Positions 53,920-62,882 of a DNA stretch of 64,000 bases are shown here, in pieces; within the stretch, counting starts at the first letter, position 1, and every line of letters begins with the position of its first letter. Source of the DNA: DAOUKH01 sp965219875 (GTDB taxonomy: Bacteria; Chloroflexota; Dehalococcoidia; SHYB01); NCBI GenBank assembly GCA_965219875.1, contig CBDCOW010000005.1, forward strand, positions 62,001-126,000, given 5' to 3'. The translations under genes and the position numbers were made by a program. Under the pieces are notes generated by a model. The model was not told the origin of the DNA, ran no database searches, and saw only the letters and a list, made by a program, of their open reading frames with translations.

Positions 53920-55193
53920 TCCATCCCGATGTGCCCCGCCGCTTCGAGCCTCCGGTACTCCTCGTTCGACAGGCCCAGTAGCTCGCGATAGCAATAACCG
54001 TTATGTTCACCCAGCAGCGGCGGCGGCCCGCGCAGCTCGAAGCCGGTCTTCGACATCCGCCACAGCTCGAACGGATAGTCGTGGACGCCCGCCTCGGCGT
54101 GCTCGATGCGCCGGTAGAAGCCCCGCTGCCGCAGGTGAGGGTCGTGGTAGATCTCGGCATCGTCGAGCACCGCCCCCGCGGGCACACCGGCGGCCTGAAG
54201 CGTGTTCTGCAACTCGACGTGCTCCCAGCCCCTGGTCCACTGCGCCAGCCGCCGGTCGATCTCCTCGCTGCGGCGCGACCTGCGATACCCGTCGGCGTAG
54301 CGGCGTGAGCGCGCCCACGCTGGGTCGCCCATCAGCCTCTGCAGCGCTCGCCATTCCGCGTCGTTGGTCACCGAAATCGCGATCCATGAGTCGTCGCCGG
54401 CGCAGGCATAGACGCCATGGGGCGCGTAGTAGGGATGGCTGTTCCCCAGCGTCCGCTGCACCCGTCCGTTCATCGCGTAGTCCAGATAGGCAGGCGCGAG
54501 CTGATGGAGGTAGAGCTCGGCCATCGACATGTCCACGTACTGACCCTCGCCCGTCGCGGCCCGCCGGTGGAAAAGAGCCGCGGCCAGCCACGCCAACGCG
54601 GCGCCCGACGCCGGATCGGAGGCGACGACCGTCGTATTCGAGAGGGGATGGTTGTCCGGGCTGCCCCGCAGCCACGACACGCCGGCCAGATTCTCGAAAT
54701 GGCCTCCGTAGCCCCGCAGGTCGCGGTAGGGGCCCGACGCCCCCATGCCGGAGATCGACATCCAGATGAGGTCGGGCCGCACCTTCCGCGCCTCCTCGTA
54801 GTCCAGCCCGTAACGCTCCAGCACACCCGGCTGATTCTCCACGAGCACATCGCTCAACGCGATCAGGTCCTTGGCCGTCTCGACTCCGCGCGGCGTGCCG
54901 AGGTCGGCGGTGGCGCTGAGCTTGCTGTGGGCGTGGCAGTTGAAGAGAGCGAAGCGGTTCCAGGGCCGATCGCCGGGGTCGAAGTTCGGGTACCCCCGCC
55001 CCACCGGCCCCATCGAGGGGACGAGCTCCTTCACCGGACGGATAGCCGTCCCCCTGGTCGTTGGCGGGAAACGTTGCCTCGATTCGAGGCGGATCACCTC
55101 CGCGCCCATGCCGGCGAGCATCATCATGCCGTAGGGCGCGCCGATGACGGCCGTGAAGTCGAGGACGCGCATACCGTCGAGCGGCCCCTTCAT
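53895..55193 (-). CDS. CaiB/BaiF family III CoA-transferase, catalytic-Asp type
   Basis: These 432 residues have LDGMRVLDFTAVIGAPYGMMMLAGMGAEVIRLES and SKLSATADL. The catalytic Asp is in VVASDPASG, 24 residues before the G of GEGQYVDMSMAE. The C-terminal region is YHDPHLRQRGFYRRIEHAEAG, PPLLGEHNGYCYRELLG. It overlaps the upstream Asp-lacking partner by 4 nt, so the two are translationally coupled. Confidence 0.9.
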   Translation of the reverse strand: MKGPLDGMRVLDFTAVIGAPYGMMMLAGMGAEVIRLESRQRFPPTTRGTAIRPVKELVPSMGPVGRGYPNFDPGDRPWNRFALFNCHAHSKLSATADLGTPRGVETAKDLIALSDVLVENQPGVLERYGLDYEEARKVRPDLIWMSISGMGASGPYRDLRGYGGHFENLAGVSWLRGSPDNHPLSNTTVVASDPASGAALAWLAAALFHRRAATGEGQYVDMSMAELYLHQLAPAYLDYAMNGRVQRTLGNSHPYYAPHGVYACAGDDSWIAISVTNDAEWRALQRLMGDPAWARSRRYADGYRRSRRSEEIDRRLAQWTRGWEHVELQNTLQAAGVPAGAVLDDAEIYHDPHLRQRGFYRRIEHAEAGVHDYPFELWRMSKTGFELRGPPPLLGEHNGYCYRELLGLSNEEYRRLEAAGHIGMDYVEPPAK

Positions 55194-56416
55194 ACAACGC
55201 CCCGTCGCCGGAGCGCGGTCAGAGTCTCGCGCTCGAGTCCGAGCCGCCCCACGAGGATCTCCTCGTTATGTTGCCCCAGCGTGGGCGCGGGCAGCGTGGC
55301 CCACGGCGCTCCGGAGATCTTCACCGGCCCGCCGGGCACCGTGATCGGACGTCCCAGCCCCGGATGCTCGACCTCCGTGAAGAAACCCCGCGCCGCGAAG
55401 TGCTCATCGTGATAGACGTCCTCCGGCGTGAAGATGGGTGAGCCGTACACCGAGCTGCCCCGCGTCGCCGCGAGGCACTCCTCCTTGGTCCGGTCGATGA
55501 CCCAGGGCAGGAAGATGGCGTCGAACTCGTCCTTGCGCTGCGGGTCGATGAGGTCGAGCGGGTGGCTGAAGCGGGGGTCGTCAAGCAGCTCCGGCATGCC
55601 AAGCATGCGGCAGGTGCGGTGGAAGAACTGCGGCCCGCCCCCGTGGATGTCGAAGAAGCCGTCCTTGCACGGATAGACGCCGGTGGGGAAGAGCGCCCAA
55701 TGGTTGTCGTTCCTCGTGTTCTTTTCGCCGCTGTAGGCGTAGGACATGACGTACTGGAGACGGCGGTCGGCGCTGTGGACGGCGCTCTCGAAGATCGAGA
55801 CCTCGACGGCCTGACCGGCGCGGTTACGTTGGGCGCCGTAGTAGCCGATTAGGCCGGCCGCCGCCGCCAAGTTCCCTGCCTGGTAGGCCGTGGTGTACTC
55901 CGGCAGGCGCACCGGTGCCTCCGCGGGCATGCCAGTCCCGTACATCTCGCCGCCCATCGCGTACAGCGTGAGGTCGGAGCCCAAGAAGTCGCGGTAGGGG
56001 CCGTCGGCCCCGAACTTGCTCACCGACACGTAGGTCAGCCCAGGGTTCTCCGCCGATAGCGCCTCGTAGCCTAGGCCCAGGCGCTCGGCCTCCCCCGGCG
56101 GGAAGCCCTCGACGACGATGTCGGCCCCCGCGGCGAGCCGCCGCGCCAGGGCCGCCCCCGTTGCCGTGCGCAGGTCGAGCGTCACGCTCCTCTTCCCCGC
56201 GTTGAGGTCGAGGAACAGGCCGCTGCGCTCGGGGTCGGGTCGGTCGCCGTCGAACGGGCCGAGCCGCCGGGTGGGGTCGCCGCCGTCGGGCGCCTCGATC
56301 TTCACCACCTCGGTGCCCAGGGCGGCCATGATCTTGGTCGCGAACGGCCCCGCGACGCCGTAGGTAAGATCGAGAACTCGGACGCCGGCGAGCGCGGGCT
56401 GCGGCGTGGACGGCAT
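55190..56416 (-). CDS. CaiB/BaiF-like protein without the catalytic Asp
   Basis: These 408 residues have LAGVRVLDLTYGVAGPFATKIMAALGTEVVKIEAPDGGD, LNAGKRSVTLDL and VSKFGADGPYRDF. The catalytic-Asp position, counted back from GQAVEVS, is Ala (TTAYQAG). It is the first gene of a two-gene unit with the Asp-bearing 53895 gene. The QAG motif is shared with the 28154 protein, and 24080 reads QYYAG, so a conserved subfamily is likely. Confidence 0.88.
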   Translation of the reverse strand: MPSTPQPALAGVRVLDLTYGVAGPFATKIMAALGTEVVKIEAPDGGDPTRRLGPFDGDRPDPERSGLFLDLNAGKRSVTLDLRTATGAALARRLAAGADIVVEGFPPGEAERLGLGYEALSAENPGLTYVSVSKFGADGPYRDFLGSDLTLYAMGGEMYGTGMPAEAPVRLPEYTTAYQAGNLAAAAGLIGYYGAQRNRAGQAVEVSIFESAVHSADRRLQYVMSYAYSGEKNTRNDNHWALFPTGVYPCKDGFFDIHGGGPQFFHRTCRMLGMPELLDDPRFSHPLDLIDPQRKDEFDAIFLPWVIDRTKEECLAATRGSSVYGSPIFTPEDVYHDEHFAARGFFTEVEHPGLGRPITVPGGPVKISGAPWATLPAPTLGQHNEEILVGRLGLERETLTALRRRGVV

Positions 56417-56438
56417 GGGGCGGGCCGTGGTCCCCGGC

Positions 56439-56879
56439 CTAGGACATCCCCAGAAAGCGCTTGATCTTGCCGAAGATGGACTCGCGGCCCCCGCCCCGCT
56501 TCGCCGCGTGCCAACTCCGCTCCGCGGCGGCGATACGGCCGAGGCTCTGCTTGCGCTCCCGCATGTAGTCGAGGACTTGCTTGTCCTCGCCCTCGTCGAG
56601 CCAAAAGCCGTGGTGGTCGGGGCACATGTCGAGCTCGGTCCGGCTGCCGTGATATTGGAACTCGATGAGCTCCTTGCCGCAGCGCGGGCAGGCGCGCTCC
56701 ACCGTCCGGGGACTATAAACCGTGGAGCCCTTCAGATCGCCCAAGTCGAAGACCTTGTCCTCGAGCATCCCGAGCTCTTCGTAGTCGAGCCAGAGGCCCT
56801 TGCATTGGCCGCACCGGTCGACCTCGATGCCGCGGTTGTCGACCACCGCGAGCGTCATCCCGTCTCTTGGGCAATTCAA
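56439..56879 (-). CDS. TFIIB-type zinc-ribbon protein
   Basis: This 146-residue protein has two zinc-ribbon units: NCPRDGMTLAVVDNRGIEVDRCGQCKGLWLDYEEL and ACPRCGKELIEFQYHGSRTELDMCPDHHGFWLDEGE. The second has CxxC plus CPDHHG. Both end in the 'hgfWLD' signature of the zf-TFIIB family. A basic, helical C terminus follows (KQSLGRIAAAERSWHAAKRGGGRESIFGKIKRFLG). TTG 56879 is chosen from GGAGGT 6 nt upstream. The role is unknown. Confidence 0.82.
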   Translation of the reverse strand: MNCPRDGMTLAVVDNRGIEVDRCGQCKGLWLDYEELGMLEDKVFDLGDLKGSTVYSPRTVERACPRCGKELIEFQYHGSRTELDMCPDHHGFWLDEGEDKQVLDYMRERKQSLGRIAAAERSWHAAKRGGGRESIFGKIKRFLGMS

Positions 56880-57807
56880 GCGAGGACCTCCAAGCGGCGG
56901 ACGTTCCTGGCGCGGCGCCCTTACGTCAAGCCGCGGCACCCTGATTGTAGCACCGCCCCACCCCGTCCTACAGGCGCGGGCGCAATCCCCGCATTCGTGG
57001 ACATGAGCGTGACGGGCGGGTGGTGCAAGGGTCCCAACAGGGTTGACGCCTCGTGTTGGTCTGGCGGAAGGCGCACGGGGGCCAAGGGGGCGATCCAATT
57101 TAAAGATTGAGAGGAGCGGCCGGCGCGCCGGAGAGGGCGGCCAGTCCCGCAGGCTCGGCAGGATCAAGAGGCCGAGCTTGCTCTCCTCATCTCTCTTTCC
57201 AACTCCCGCCGCCACATGGAGACGATGGCTGCGGGGAGTTCTTCAAGGCGACCGCTGCATGCCGGTTTCGCCTCGCTCAAGCGCCGAGAAAGGTTCTCGT
57301 CGTCGGATCCGGCGAGCATCTCACCATAGGTGACACGCACGGCTCGACGACCGGCGCTCGGTGTGCCCACGCGCATGAATTCCGGGAGGCAGCCTCGCCT
57401 GAACCGGCTCGGGCGGAGTTCCCGTGGCTTGTTGCGCGCGCCCATGGCCAACCGGCTGCTCCCGTGAGGAACGGGGCTCGGTGGTTGGCCGACACCGCTG
57501 GGCTGTGTGTGCATGGGGACATAGTAGGAGGTGGGGGCGGGGATGGGGAAGGGGCGGATGTCACGGCTGCCCCGACGCCTTGAACGCCCTTCACCGACGG
57601 GCTAAGGTACCGCTGCGTTCAATTCTCCGCGCGTCCACGGCCCCGCCGAATCTATAACGGTGCGCCCTTGCGCTTCCGGGATCGAAACCAACGGAAACCC
57701 CGCGACCCACCAAGCGACCTCCCAGACGGGACCGGCCTAGGGCCGAGTCCGGCACGTCTCGCCGCGACACGTTCCGCTCCCTCCGCTACAGCGATTACCG
57801 CCTGCTT
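56880..57807. other. About 930-nt stretch without a confident gene
   Basis: The only candidate is a minus-strand ORF at 57164-57514 (116 codons) whose C-terminal 70 residues look protein-like (VRVTYGEMLAGSDDENLSRRLSEAKP...MWRRELEREMRRAS) but which lacks a ribosome binding site and any family match. I give it a low chance of being real. The rest shows no repeat or terminator I recognise. The last ~60 nt before 57808 read as the N terminus of the MFS protein (see that entry). Confidence 0.4.
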
Positions 57808-59004
57808 ATGGCCGGTGTCCTGGGGGCGAGCGCCGGTCAGTGGATGGAGATGGTCGCCCTTAGTTGGTACATCCTCGAAGACCTCGACGGCTCCGTCCTT
57901 GCCGTCGCGGCGCTCTTCGGCATCCGCTCCATTCCCAACCTCATCATGAGCCCGCTCGCCGGTGTGCTCGCCGACCGGGTCGACCGCCGGCTGCTGCTCG
58001 CCGGGGCCCAGATTGCACCCATACTCACCGCGACAACCATGCTTCTCCTAGCCTTGAACGACATGCTCGCGCTGTGGCACATCTACCTACTGATAGTCGT
58101 ATGGGGCACCTCGTTCTCCCTCAGCAATCCTGCTCGCCAGGCGATGGTTCCCAGCCTTGTGCCCCGCAATGACTTGATGAACGCCATCGCGCTCAACTCC
58201 CTGGGCTTCAACGTCTCCCGTGCCCTGGGGCCGACCGTCGGCGGGCTTCTGTTGGCTTTTCTCGGCTTCACTTCGATCTATGTAATCCTCATCTTCGTTT
58301 ACGCCGGCTGCCTGCTCACCACGCTGGCAATGGCCATCCGCGCCGAGCCCGATCCGGTTACCCGCGCTGAGACGCCATGGGAGAACTTCCGCAGAGGGGT
58401 GACGTACGTCCGGGAGAGCGGAACGATGCGGGGCCTTCTCCTGCTCGCGATGCTCCCCATCGCAATCGGCCTGCCCTACAGCGCCCTGGTGCCGGTGATT
58501 GCCAAGGAGACGTTGGGCTCGTCCGAGGGCGGGTTCGGGCTGCTGATGAGTGCGGCGGGGATTGGGGCGCTCGTCGGCGGCGTTGGGCTCGCGTCGATGG
58601 GCCCAGTCCGCCGGGGTGGGGCGCTGCTCATCGTCGTCGGGCTGCTCTTCGGGGTTAGCGTGATGGCTCTCGGACTCTCGACCGCCTACGCCGTCGCGTT
58701 CGTCGCCAACCTCTTCGCGGGCTGCTTCAGCATGTTCTATTTCTCGTTCAACAACGTCCTTGTCCAGACGCACGTCGAGGAACGCATGCGGGGACGAATG
58801 GCCAGCGTGCTGATGATGGAGTTCGGCATCACGCCGATGGGCGCGTTGATCGCCGGCGTCATCGCCCACTTCACTTCGACGTCCTACACCGTCTTCGGCA
58901 TGGGTGCGCTGCTGACCCTCATGGCTGCCGCGGCTTACTTCAAGATGCGCGACATGCACAACGTGGGTACGGTCGGTCCCGGCCGGCCCGCCGCGCCGAC
59001 GTAG
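57808..59004 (+). CDS. MFS transporter (enterobactin-exporter-like), N terminus unclear
   Basis: At least 398 residues have about 12 hydrophobic segments, AGVLADRVDRRLLL as the loop 2-3 motif, SLSNPARQAMVPSLVPRNDLMNAIALNSLGFNVSRALGPTVGGLL, and a central loop ENFRRGVTYVRES. These are typical of the MFS_3 drug/siderophore exporters. The conserved lead-in FRSLRYSDYRLLMAGVLGASAG begins in frame upstream of ATG 57808, but no start codon exists there. A +2 frame offers TTG 57668, so a small frameshift near 57770 or a rare start is possible. An IS-end-like repeat touches the stop codon. Confidence 0.85.
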   Translation: MAGVLGASAGQWMEMVALSWYILEDLDGSVLAVAALFGIRSIPNLIMSPLAGVLADRVDRRLLLAGAQIAPILTATTMLLLALNDMLALWHIYLLIVVWGTSFSLSNPARQAMVPSLVPRNDLMNAIALNSLGFNVSRALGPTVGGLLLAFLGFTSIYVILIFVYAGCLLTTLAMAIRAEPDPVTRAETPWENFRRGVTYVRESGTMRGLLLLAMLPIAIGLPYSALVPVIAKETLGSSEGGFGLLMSAAGIGALVGGVGLASMGPVRRGGALLIVVGLLFGVSVMALGLSTAYAVAFVANLFAGCFSMFYFSFNNVLVQTHVEERMRGRMASVLMMEFGITPMGALIAGVIAHFTSTSYTVFGMGALLTLMAAAAYFKMRDMHNVGTVGPGRPAAPT

Positions 59005-59146
59005 ACCTTTGCGTAACTTGGGCCCCGGCCACGTGGGCGCTCAGGGAGGGCGATTCGCGAATCGCCCCTACGGGAGGGAGGGCGCCCACAAGGGACGCCC
59101 CTACGGGATGCGCCGTCACGCGGCGCGGGTTGTGCAAGGGTCTCCG
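59003..59146. repeat. MITE-like element with IS-type ends
   Basis: The left end, AGACCTTTGCGTAAC (59003 on), and the right end, GTTGTGCAAGGGTCTCC (59130-59146), are inverted and match the terminal repeats of the neighbouring IS. Between them lie the GGGGCGATTCGCGAATCGCC palindrome and a GGGCGCCCACAAGGGACGCC unit, but no gene. The left end overlaps the MFS stop codon. Confidence 0.55.
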
Positions 59147-59269
59147 TGGGGAGAAGAGGCAAGACCTCCCGGCCTCACCCAACTGGGGTGACTGAACGCG
59201 AGGGTGGCGGACTTCGATAGGCTGTGGTGGTTGCGAGGCGGCCCCTCATCTCAATCTTCTCCCGTGGGA
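59134..59269. repeat. Left copy of a ~137-bp direct repeat flanking the IS
   Basis: It is nearly identical to 60463-60600. It runs through GCAAGGGTCTCCG, GAGAAGAGGCAAGACCTCCC, CACCCAACTGGGGTGACTGA and GACTTCGATAGGC to CTCATCTCAATCTTCTCCCG. It contains the CTTCTCCC/GGGAGAAG units found dispersed elsewhere. Confidence 0.75.
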
Positions 59270-60474
59270 GACCTTTGCAAAACTGGACGGGCGGGGCAGA
59301 GTGATGGGAGAGATAGAAGTGGGGGGTTGCCATGCACCAGCGGACCGGTCTGCCGACGTTCGTGGACGCCTTTGTGCCTGAGGGGTTGGGAGTAAACGAG
59401 ACCCTGGAACGGATCGACGCGATGCTGGACTGGGAACGGATCGGGAAGGTGGTAGGAGAGGTGCACGCGGCACCGGAGGGGAGGCCCGGCTACCCGCCGC
59501 TGACGATGGTGAAGATCGCGCTGCTGCAGCAGTGGTACACCGCGTCGGACCCGGCGATGGAGGAGGCGTTGCGGGACCGGATCTCTTTCCGCCGCTTCGT
59601 ACAGTTGGGCTGGACGGACGGGACGCCGGACCACTCGACGATCAGCCGTTTCCGGAAAGCGTTGACCGAACGGGGGCTCACCGAGCGGCTGTTCGCCGAG
59701 GTGAGCCGCCAGTTGGAGGAACAGCGGCTGCTGGTGAAGCAGGGCACGCTCCTCGACGCGACGATCGTGAAGGCGCAGGCGCGGCGGCCGTCGGTGGAGG
59801 AAGGCCCTGGGGCGCGGAGCGCGACCGACCCCGACGCGGGATGGACGCGGAAAGGGGGCGCGGCCCACTTTGGCTACAAGGCGCACCTGGGAGTGGACGG
59901 GGAGTCGGGACTGATACGGAAGGCGGTGCTGACGAGCGCGAACGTGAACGATACCGAGGCGGCGGACGCCTTGGTGTCGGGAGACGAGGCGGCGGTCTAC
60001 GCGGACAAGGCCTACGAGTCGAAGGAACGGCGCGCCCGGCTGAAGTCGCGGGGGATCAAAGACCGGATCATGCATCGGTCGCACAAGCACCAGCGGGAGC
60101 TGCCGCATTGGCAAACGCGGCGGAACGCGCTGATCTCCCGCGTGCGTGCGCCGGTCGAGAAGGTGTTTGGAACGCTGAAGCGCTGCTACGGGTATGGACC
60201 GGTGCGGTACATGGGACTGGAGCGGAACGCGACGGAGCTGTGGCTCAAGTGCATGGCCTACAACCTGCGCCGGGCGGCGCGCCTCCTGTTTGTCGACGCG
60301 CCCGTCCCAGGGCGGAGTGTGCCCTAGCGGCCTGGCGGGGCCAAATGGGGCCCTTGAAGGGGCTCGATCGGCTCTCGTAGGGGCTCCTCAAGCCGCTGAG
60401 TCCGCAAACAACACCACCCCCATGGCCTCGAACAGGCCCCCACACCACCCCGCCCCAGTTACGCAAAGGTCTCC
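59267..60474 (+). mobile_element. IS5-family insertion sequence
   Basis: The terminal inverted repeats are GGAGACCTTTGCAAAACT (59267-59284) and AGTTACGCAAAGGTCTCC (60457-60474), matching at 16 of 18 positions. The element of about 1.2 kb carries one intact transposase gene. A clear short target duplication is not visible, because the element sits inside repeat sequence. The ~137-bp repeats outside it (59134-59269, 60463-60600) overlap its ends by a few bases. Confidence 0.85.
59332..60327 (+). CDS. IS5-family DDE transposase
   Basis: These 331 residues have the N-terminal DUF772-type region (MLDWERIGKVVGEVHAAPEGRPGYPPLTMVKIALLQQWYTASDPAMEEALRDRISFRRFVQL). The DDE triad is at TLLDATIVKAQ (Asp), VYADKAYES (Asp) and PVEKVFGTLKRCYG (Glu, Y-(2)-R-(3)-E-(6)-K-like region). 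All catalytic residues and the full length are present, so it may be active. ATG 59332 follows GGGGGGTTGCC. Confidence 0.93.
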   Translation: MHQRTGLPTFVDAFVPEGLGVNETLERIDAMLDWERIGKVVGEVHAAPEGRPGYPPLTMVKIALLQQWYTASDPAMEEALRDRISFRRFVQLGWTDGTPDHSTISRFRKALTERGLTERLFAEVSRQLEEQRLLVKQGTLLDATIVKAQARRPSVEEGPGARSATDPDAGWTRKGGAAHFGYKAHLGVDGESGLIRKAVLTSANVNDTEAADALVSGDEAAVYADKAYESKERRARLKSRGIKDRIMHRSHKHQRELPHWQTRRNALISRVRAPVEKVFGTLKRCYGYGPVRYMGLERNATELWLKCMAYNLRRAARLLFVDAPVPGRSVP

Positions 60475-60645
60475 GTTGGGAGAAGAGGCAAGACCTCCCG
60501 GCCCCACCCAACTGGGGTGACTGAACGCGAAGGTGGGCGGACTTCGATAGGCCGTGGTGGTTGCGAGGTGACCCCTCATCTCAATCTTCTCCCGCTGGGA
60601 GAAGAGGCAAGACCACCCGGCCCCACCCATGTTTGAGGGCAAGCG
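60463..60645. repeat. Right copy of the IS-flanking direct repeat plus a further repeat unit
   Basis: 60463-60600 is the second copy of the ~137-bp repeat. The unit GGGAGAAGAGGCAAGACCAC continues to about 60630. The 324-nt spacer between the transposase and the 60652 gene otherwise holds the right end of the IS. Confidence 0.75.
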
Positions 60646-60651
60646 AGCCCG

Positions 60652-61647
60652 CTAGTAGCCGCGCTTGGGGTCGATCACGTTCTGCAAGGAGCCGCCCTCG
60701 AGGTAGCGGCTGAGGTTGTCGGCGAAGAAGTGGGCCGCCCGCTCACGGTTGTCGACGAGGTCGCCGGACACGTGGGGCGTGATGAGCACGTTCTCCATGT
60801 CCCACAGCTCGCTGTCGGCGGGAAGCGGCTCCTGCTCGAAGACGTCGAGGCCCGCGCCCGCGATCTCCCCTCGCTTGAGCGCCTCGGTCAGCGCCGCCTC
60901 GTCGATCTGCTGCCCCCGCCCCACGTTGATGACGTAGGCGGTGCGCTTCATCGCCCTGAACTCAGGCGCGCCGAGGATGTGCGTCGTCTCCGCCGTCAGG
61001 GGCAGCGCGTCGACGACGAAGTCGCTCCGCTCCAGGAGCACGTGCAGCATGGAGGGGGGATAGAGATCGTCGATATCCCCGACGTTGTGCTGGGGCTCGC
61101 GGATGCTGCGGCGCATTCCCAGGACCTTCATGCGGAAGGCCTTGCCCAGGCGGGCCGTCTCCAAGCCGATGCTGCCCAGGCCCAGGACGCCGAGGGTCTT
61201 GCCCTCCAGGAAGCCGGGCCGCAGAGAGCGGTCGTAGTCGTGCCGCTGCTGGTTCGCCAGGGTGGGCTTGGTCCGCTTCACGAAATTGAGCATGAACATG
61301 AAGCAGTGCTCGGCGATGGGGAGCGCGTTGGTGCCGGTGACGTTGGTGACGACGAACGACTGGTTGAAGAGGCCGACGCGCTCGAGCCGGTCGACGCCGG
61401 TGCCCAAGAACTGGACCCACTTCAGCTTGGGCGCCCGCTCGGGCAGGGAACGGGGCGTTGCGCCCATGAACAGCACCTCGACTTCGGCCAGGGCGTCGTC
61501 GAGTGCGGCGCGGGCCTGCTCCGACGAGGCCTCCTCGCGGCAGAGGCGGCTGAGGTCGAGCAGCCGCAAGTGGGGCGACACCTTAAGAATGATGCGTCGC
61601 ACCTCGTCGTTGGGGTGGAACGTCATGCCGACGACGACGTCGCTCAT
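60652..61647 (-). CDS. D-isomer-specific 2-hydroxyacid dehydrogenase
   Basis: This 331-residue NAD-dependent enzyme has the substrate-domain VQFLGTGVDRL, the nucleotide motif LGVLGLGSIGLETARL near residue 155, catalytic Arg in INVGRGQQIDE, and catalytic Glu in DVFEQEPLPADSELWDMENVLITPHVSG with the His of TPHVSG. It oxidises or forms a 2-hydroxy acid (glyoxylate/hydroxypyruvate-reductase-like). ATG 61647 has AGGAGGT upstream. It ends among dispersed repeats. Confidence 0.92.
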   Translation of the reverse strand: MSDVVVGMTFHPNDEVRRIILKVSPHLRLLDLSRLCREEASSEQARAALDDALAEVEVLFMGATPRSLPERAPKLKWVQFLGTGVDRLERVGLFNQSFVVTNVTGTNALPIAEHCFMFMLNFVKRTKPTLANQQRHDYDRSLRPGFLEGKTLGVLGLGSIGLETARLGKAFRMKVLGMRRSIREPQHNVGDIDDLYPPSMLHVLLERSDFVVDALPLTAETTHILGAPEFRAMKRTAYVINVGRGQQIDEAALTEALKRGEIAGAGLDVFEQEPLPADSELWDMENVLITPHVSGDLVDNRERAAHFFADNLSRYLEGGSLQNVIDPKRGY

Positions 61648-61741
61648 CGGGCGACCTCCTGCGGCGGTCTCCAAGGATCCGCCGAATACAGAGGCAGCCT
61701 AGAATCGCGTCGGCGGCCTGTCAACGCGCCTGAGCGGCGCC

Positions 61742-62647
61742 CTACGAAGGCTTGCGGGCGATGAGCACCCCGGTCCGCCCCTCGCCGGAGAGTGCCTCGA
61801 CGTAGGCCGCGATGCTCGCTACGCGGCGCTCGTGCCGCCGCCGCGACGCGCCGTCGCCACGAGCGGGGAGTGACTCGTGGAAGGCAAGGCGCTCCGCCAG
61901 TTGGCCGCGGACCAGTTCCGTCGTGTCCCGCCACTCGATCACGCGCAGACCGGCGTCTTCGACGCAGCGGAGCAGGTGGGGCAGCGAGGGCGCGTAGTAG
62001 GGCGCCTTGCGGGTGAGCGGCGCCATGGCCCGGGGCAGCGGCCCGGGCTGATCGTGCAGCACGAGCAGCCCACCGGGCCGGAGCACGCGGGCGATCTCGC
62101 CGAAAAGCGCCCCCTTGGCCCGCACGTGGACCGTGACGTCGAGCGCCCACGCCTGATCGTAGGTCGCCTCGATCGCGGGCAGGCGAGTCGCCTCGCCTTG
62201 CTCGAACCCCACGCGGTCGACCGCCCGCGCCCCGCCGGCCATCTGCGCCCCTCCGGTCATTTGAGAGAGCAACCGGGCGGTGTCCACCCGCAGCTGCAGC
62301 AGCTCGACGCCCTGCACGGCGCAGCCGAAGCGGTCGGCCAAGTAGCGCGCCGGGCCTCCCAGGCCGCAGCCCACGTCGATGACGCGGTGCGAGGAGTCGA
62401 GGCGCCCGTGCCCGCCGGCGATTTCGGCGATGTGCTCGAGGACGATGAAGCCGCCTAGGTTCTGGCAGTCTAGTCCGCGCGTATAGAGGTCGCGGGGGCT
62501 CAGCCCAGCCACGTCCACGCGCTCGGCCGAAAGCGCCCGCACGATCGAATCCACCGAGGAATTTTCCTCGTAGAAGGCGGCGAGGCGTTCGGCATCTCTG
62601 TCCGTCTCGGGGGCCGGTTGAAAGGCCCTGATCGGCTGCGTTGTCAT
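61742..62647 (-). CDS. Class I SAM-dependent methyltransferase (coclaurine/sarcosine-type)
   Basis: This 301-residue protein has FYEENSSVDSIVRALSAERVDVAGLSPRDLYTRGLDCQNLGGF before the fold. Motif I is HRVIDVGCGLGGPARYLADRFGCAVQGVEL, followed by YDQAWALDVTVHVRAKGALFGEIARVLRPGGLLVLHDQPG. It is similar in layout to sterol, tocopherol or glycine-sarcosine methyltransferases. AGGAGA precedes ATG 62647. The substrate is unknown. Confidence 0.87.
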   Translation of the reverse strand: MTTQPIRAFQPAPETDRDAERLAAFYEENSSVDSIVRALSAERVDVAGLSPRDLYTRGLDCQNLGGFIVLEHIAEIAGGHGRLDSSHRVIDVGCGLGGPARYLADRFGCAVQGVELLQLRVDTARLLSQMTGGAQMAGGARAVDRVGFEQGEATRLPAIEATYDQAWALDVTVHVRAKGALFGEIARVLRPGGLLVLHDQPGPLPRAMAPLTRKAPYYAPSLPHLLRCVEDAGLRVIEWRDTTELVRGQLAERLAFHESLPARGDGASRRRHERRVASIAAYVEALSGEGRTGVLIARKPS

Positions 62648-62840
62648 GAATGTTCTCCTATGTCCGTCTTACTCTCCCTTGGAGAGAGAGCCGCGGGCCG
62701 CCCCATGATACCGGCCCTGGAAGCGGACGGGCCAGACCCCCGTGTCACATCGGCGGACATGCCGCCAGCCCTCGGACAGTCCATGCTATACGAAACGCTA
62801 AAATTGCCCACTTCAGCGATGGGGAGGCGGCGCCCCGGCG

Positions 62841-62846
62841 TATAAT
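62841..62846 (+). promoter_or_regulatory. Predicted -10 box (TATAAT) of the S41 protease gene
   Basis: A perfect TATAAT lies 36 nt before ATG 62883 in the 235-nt spacer. An ATG at 62851 is out of frame with the protease and is stopped after 10 codons. Confidence 0.5.
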
Positions 62847-62882
62847 GACCATGCCGCCCCCTTCTTCTCCCTCCGGTGTTCC

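Noticed and set aside
57164..57514. A real gene on the minus strand
   Set aside because: No ribosome binding site, no promoter and no family resemblance; kept only as a remark in the gene-poor region.
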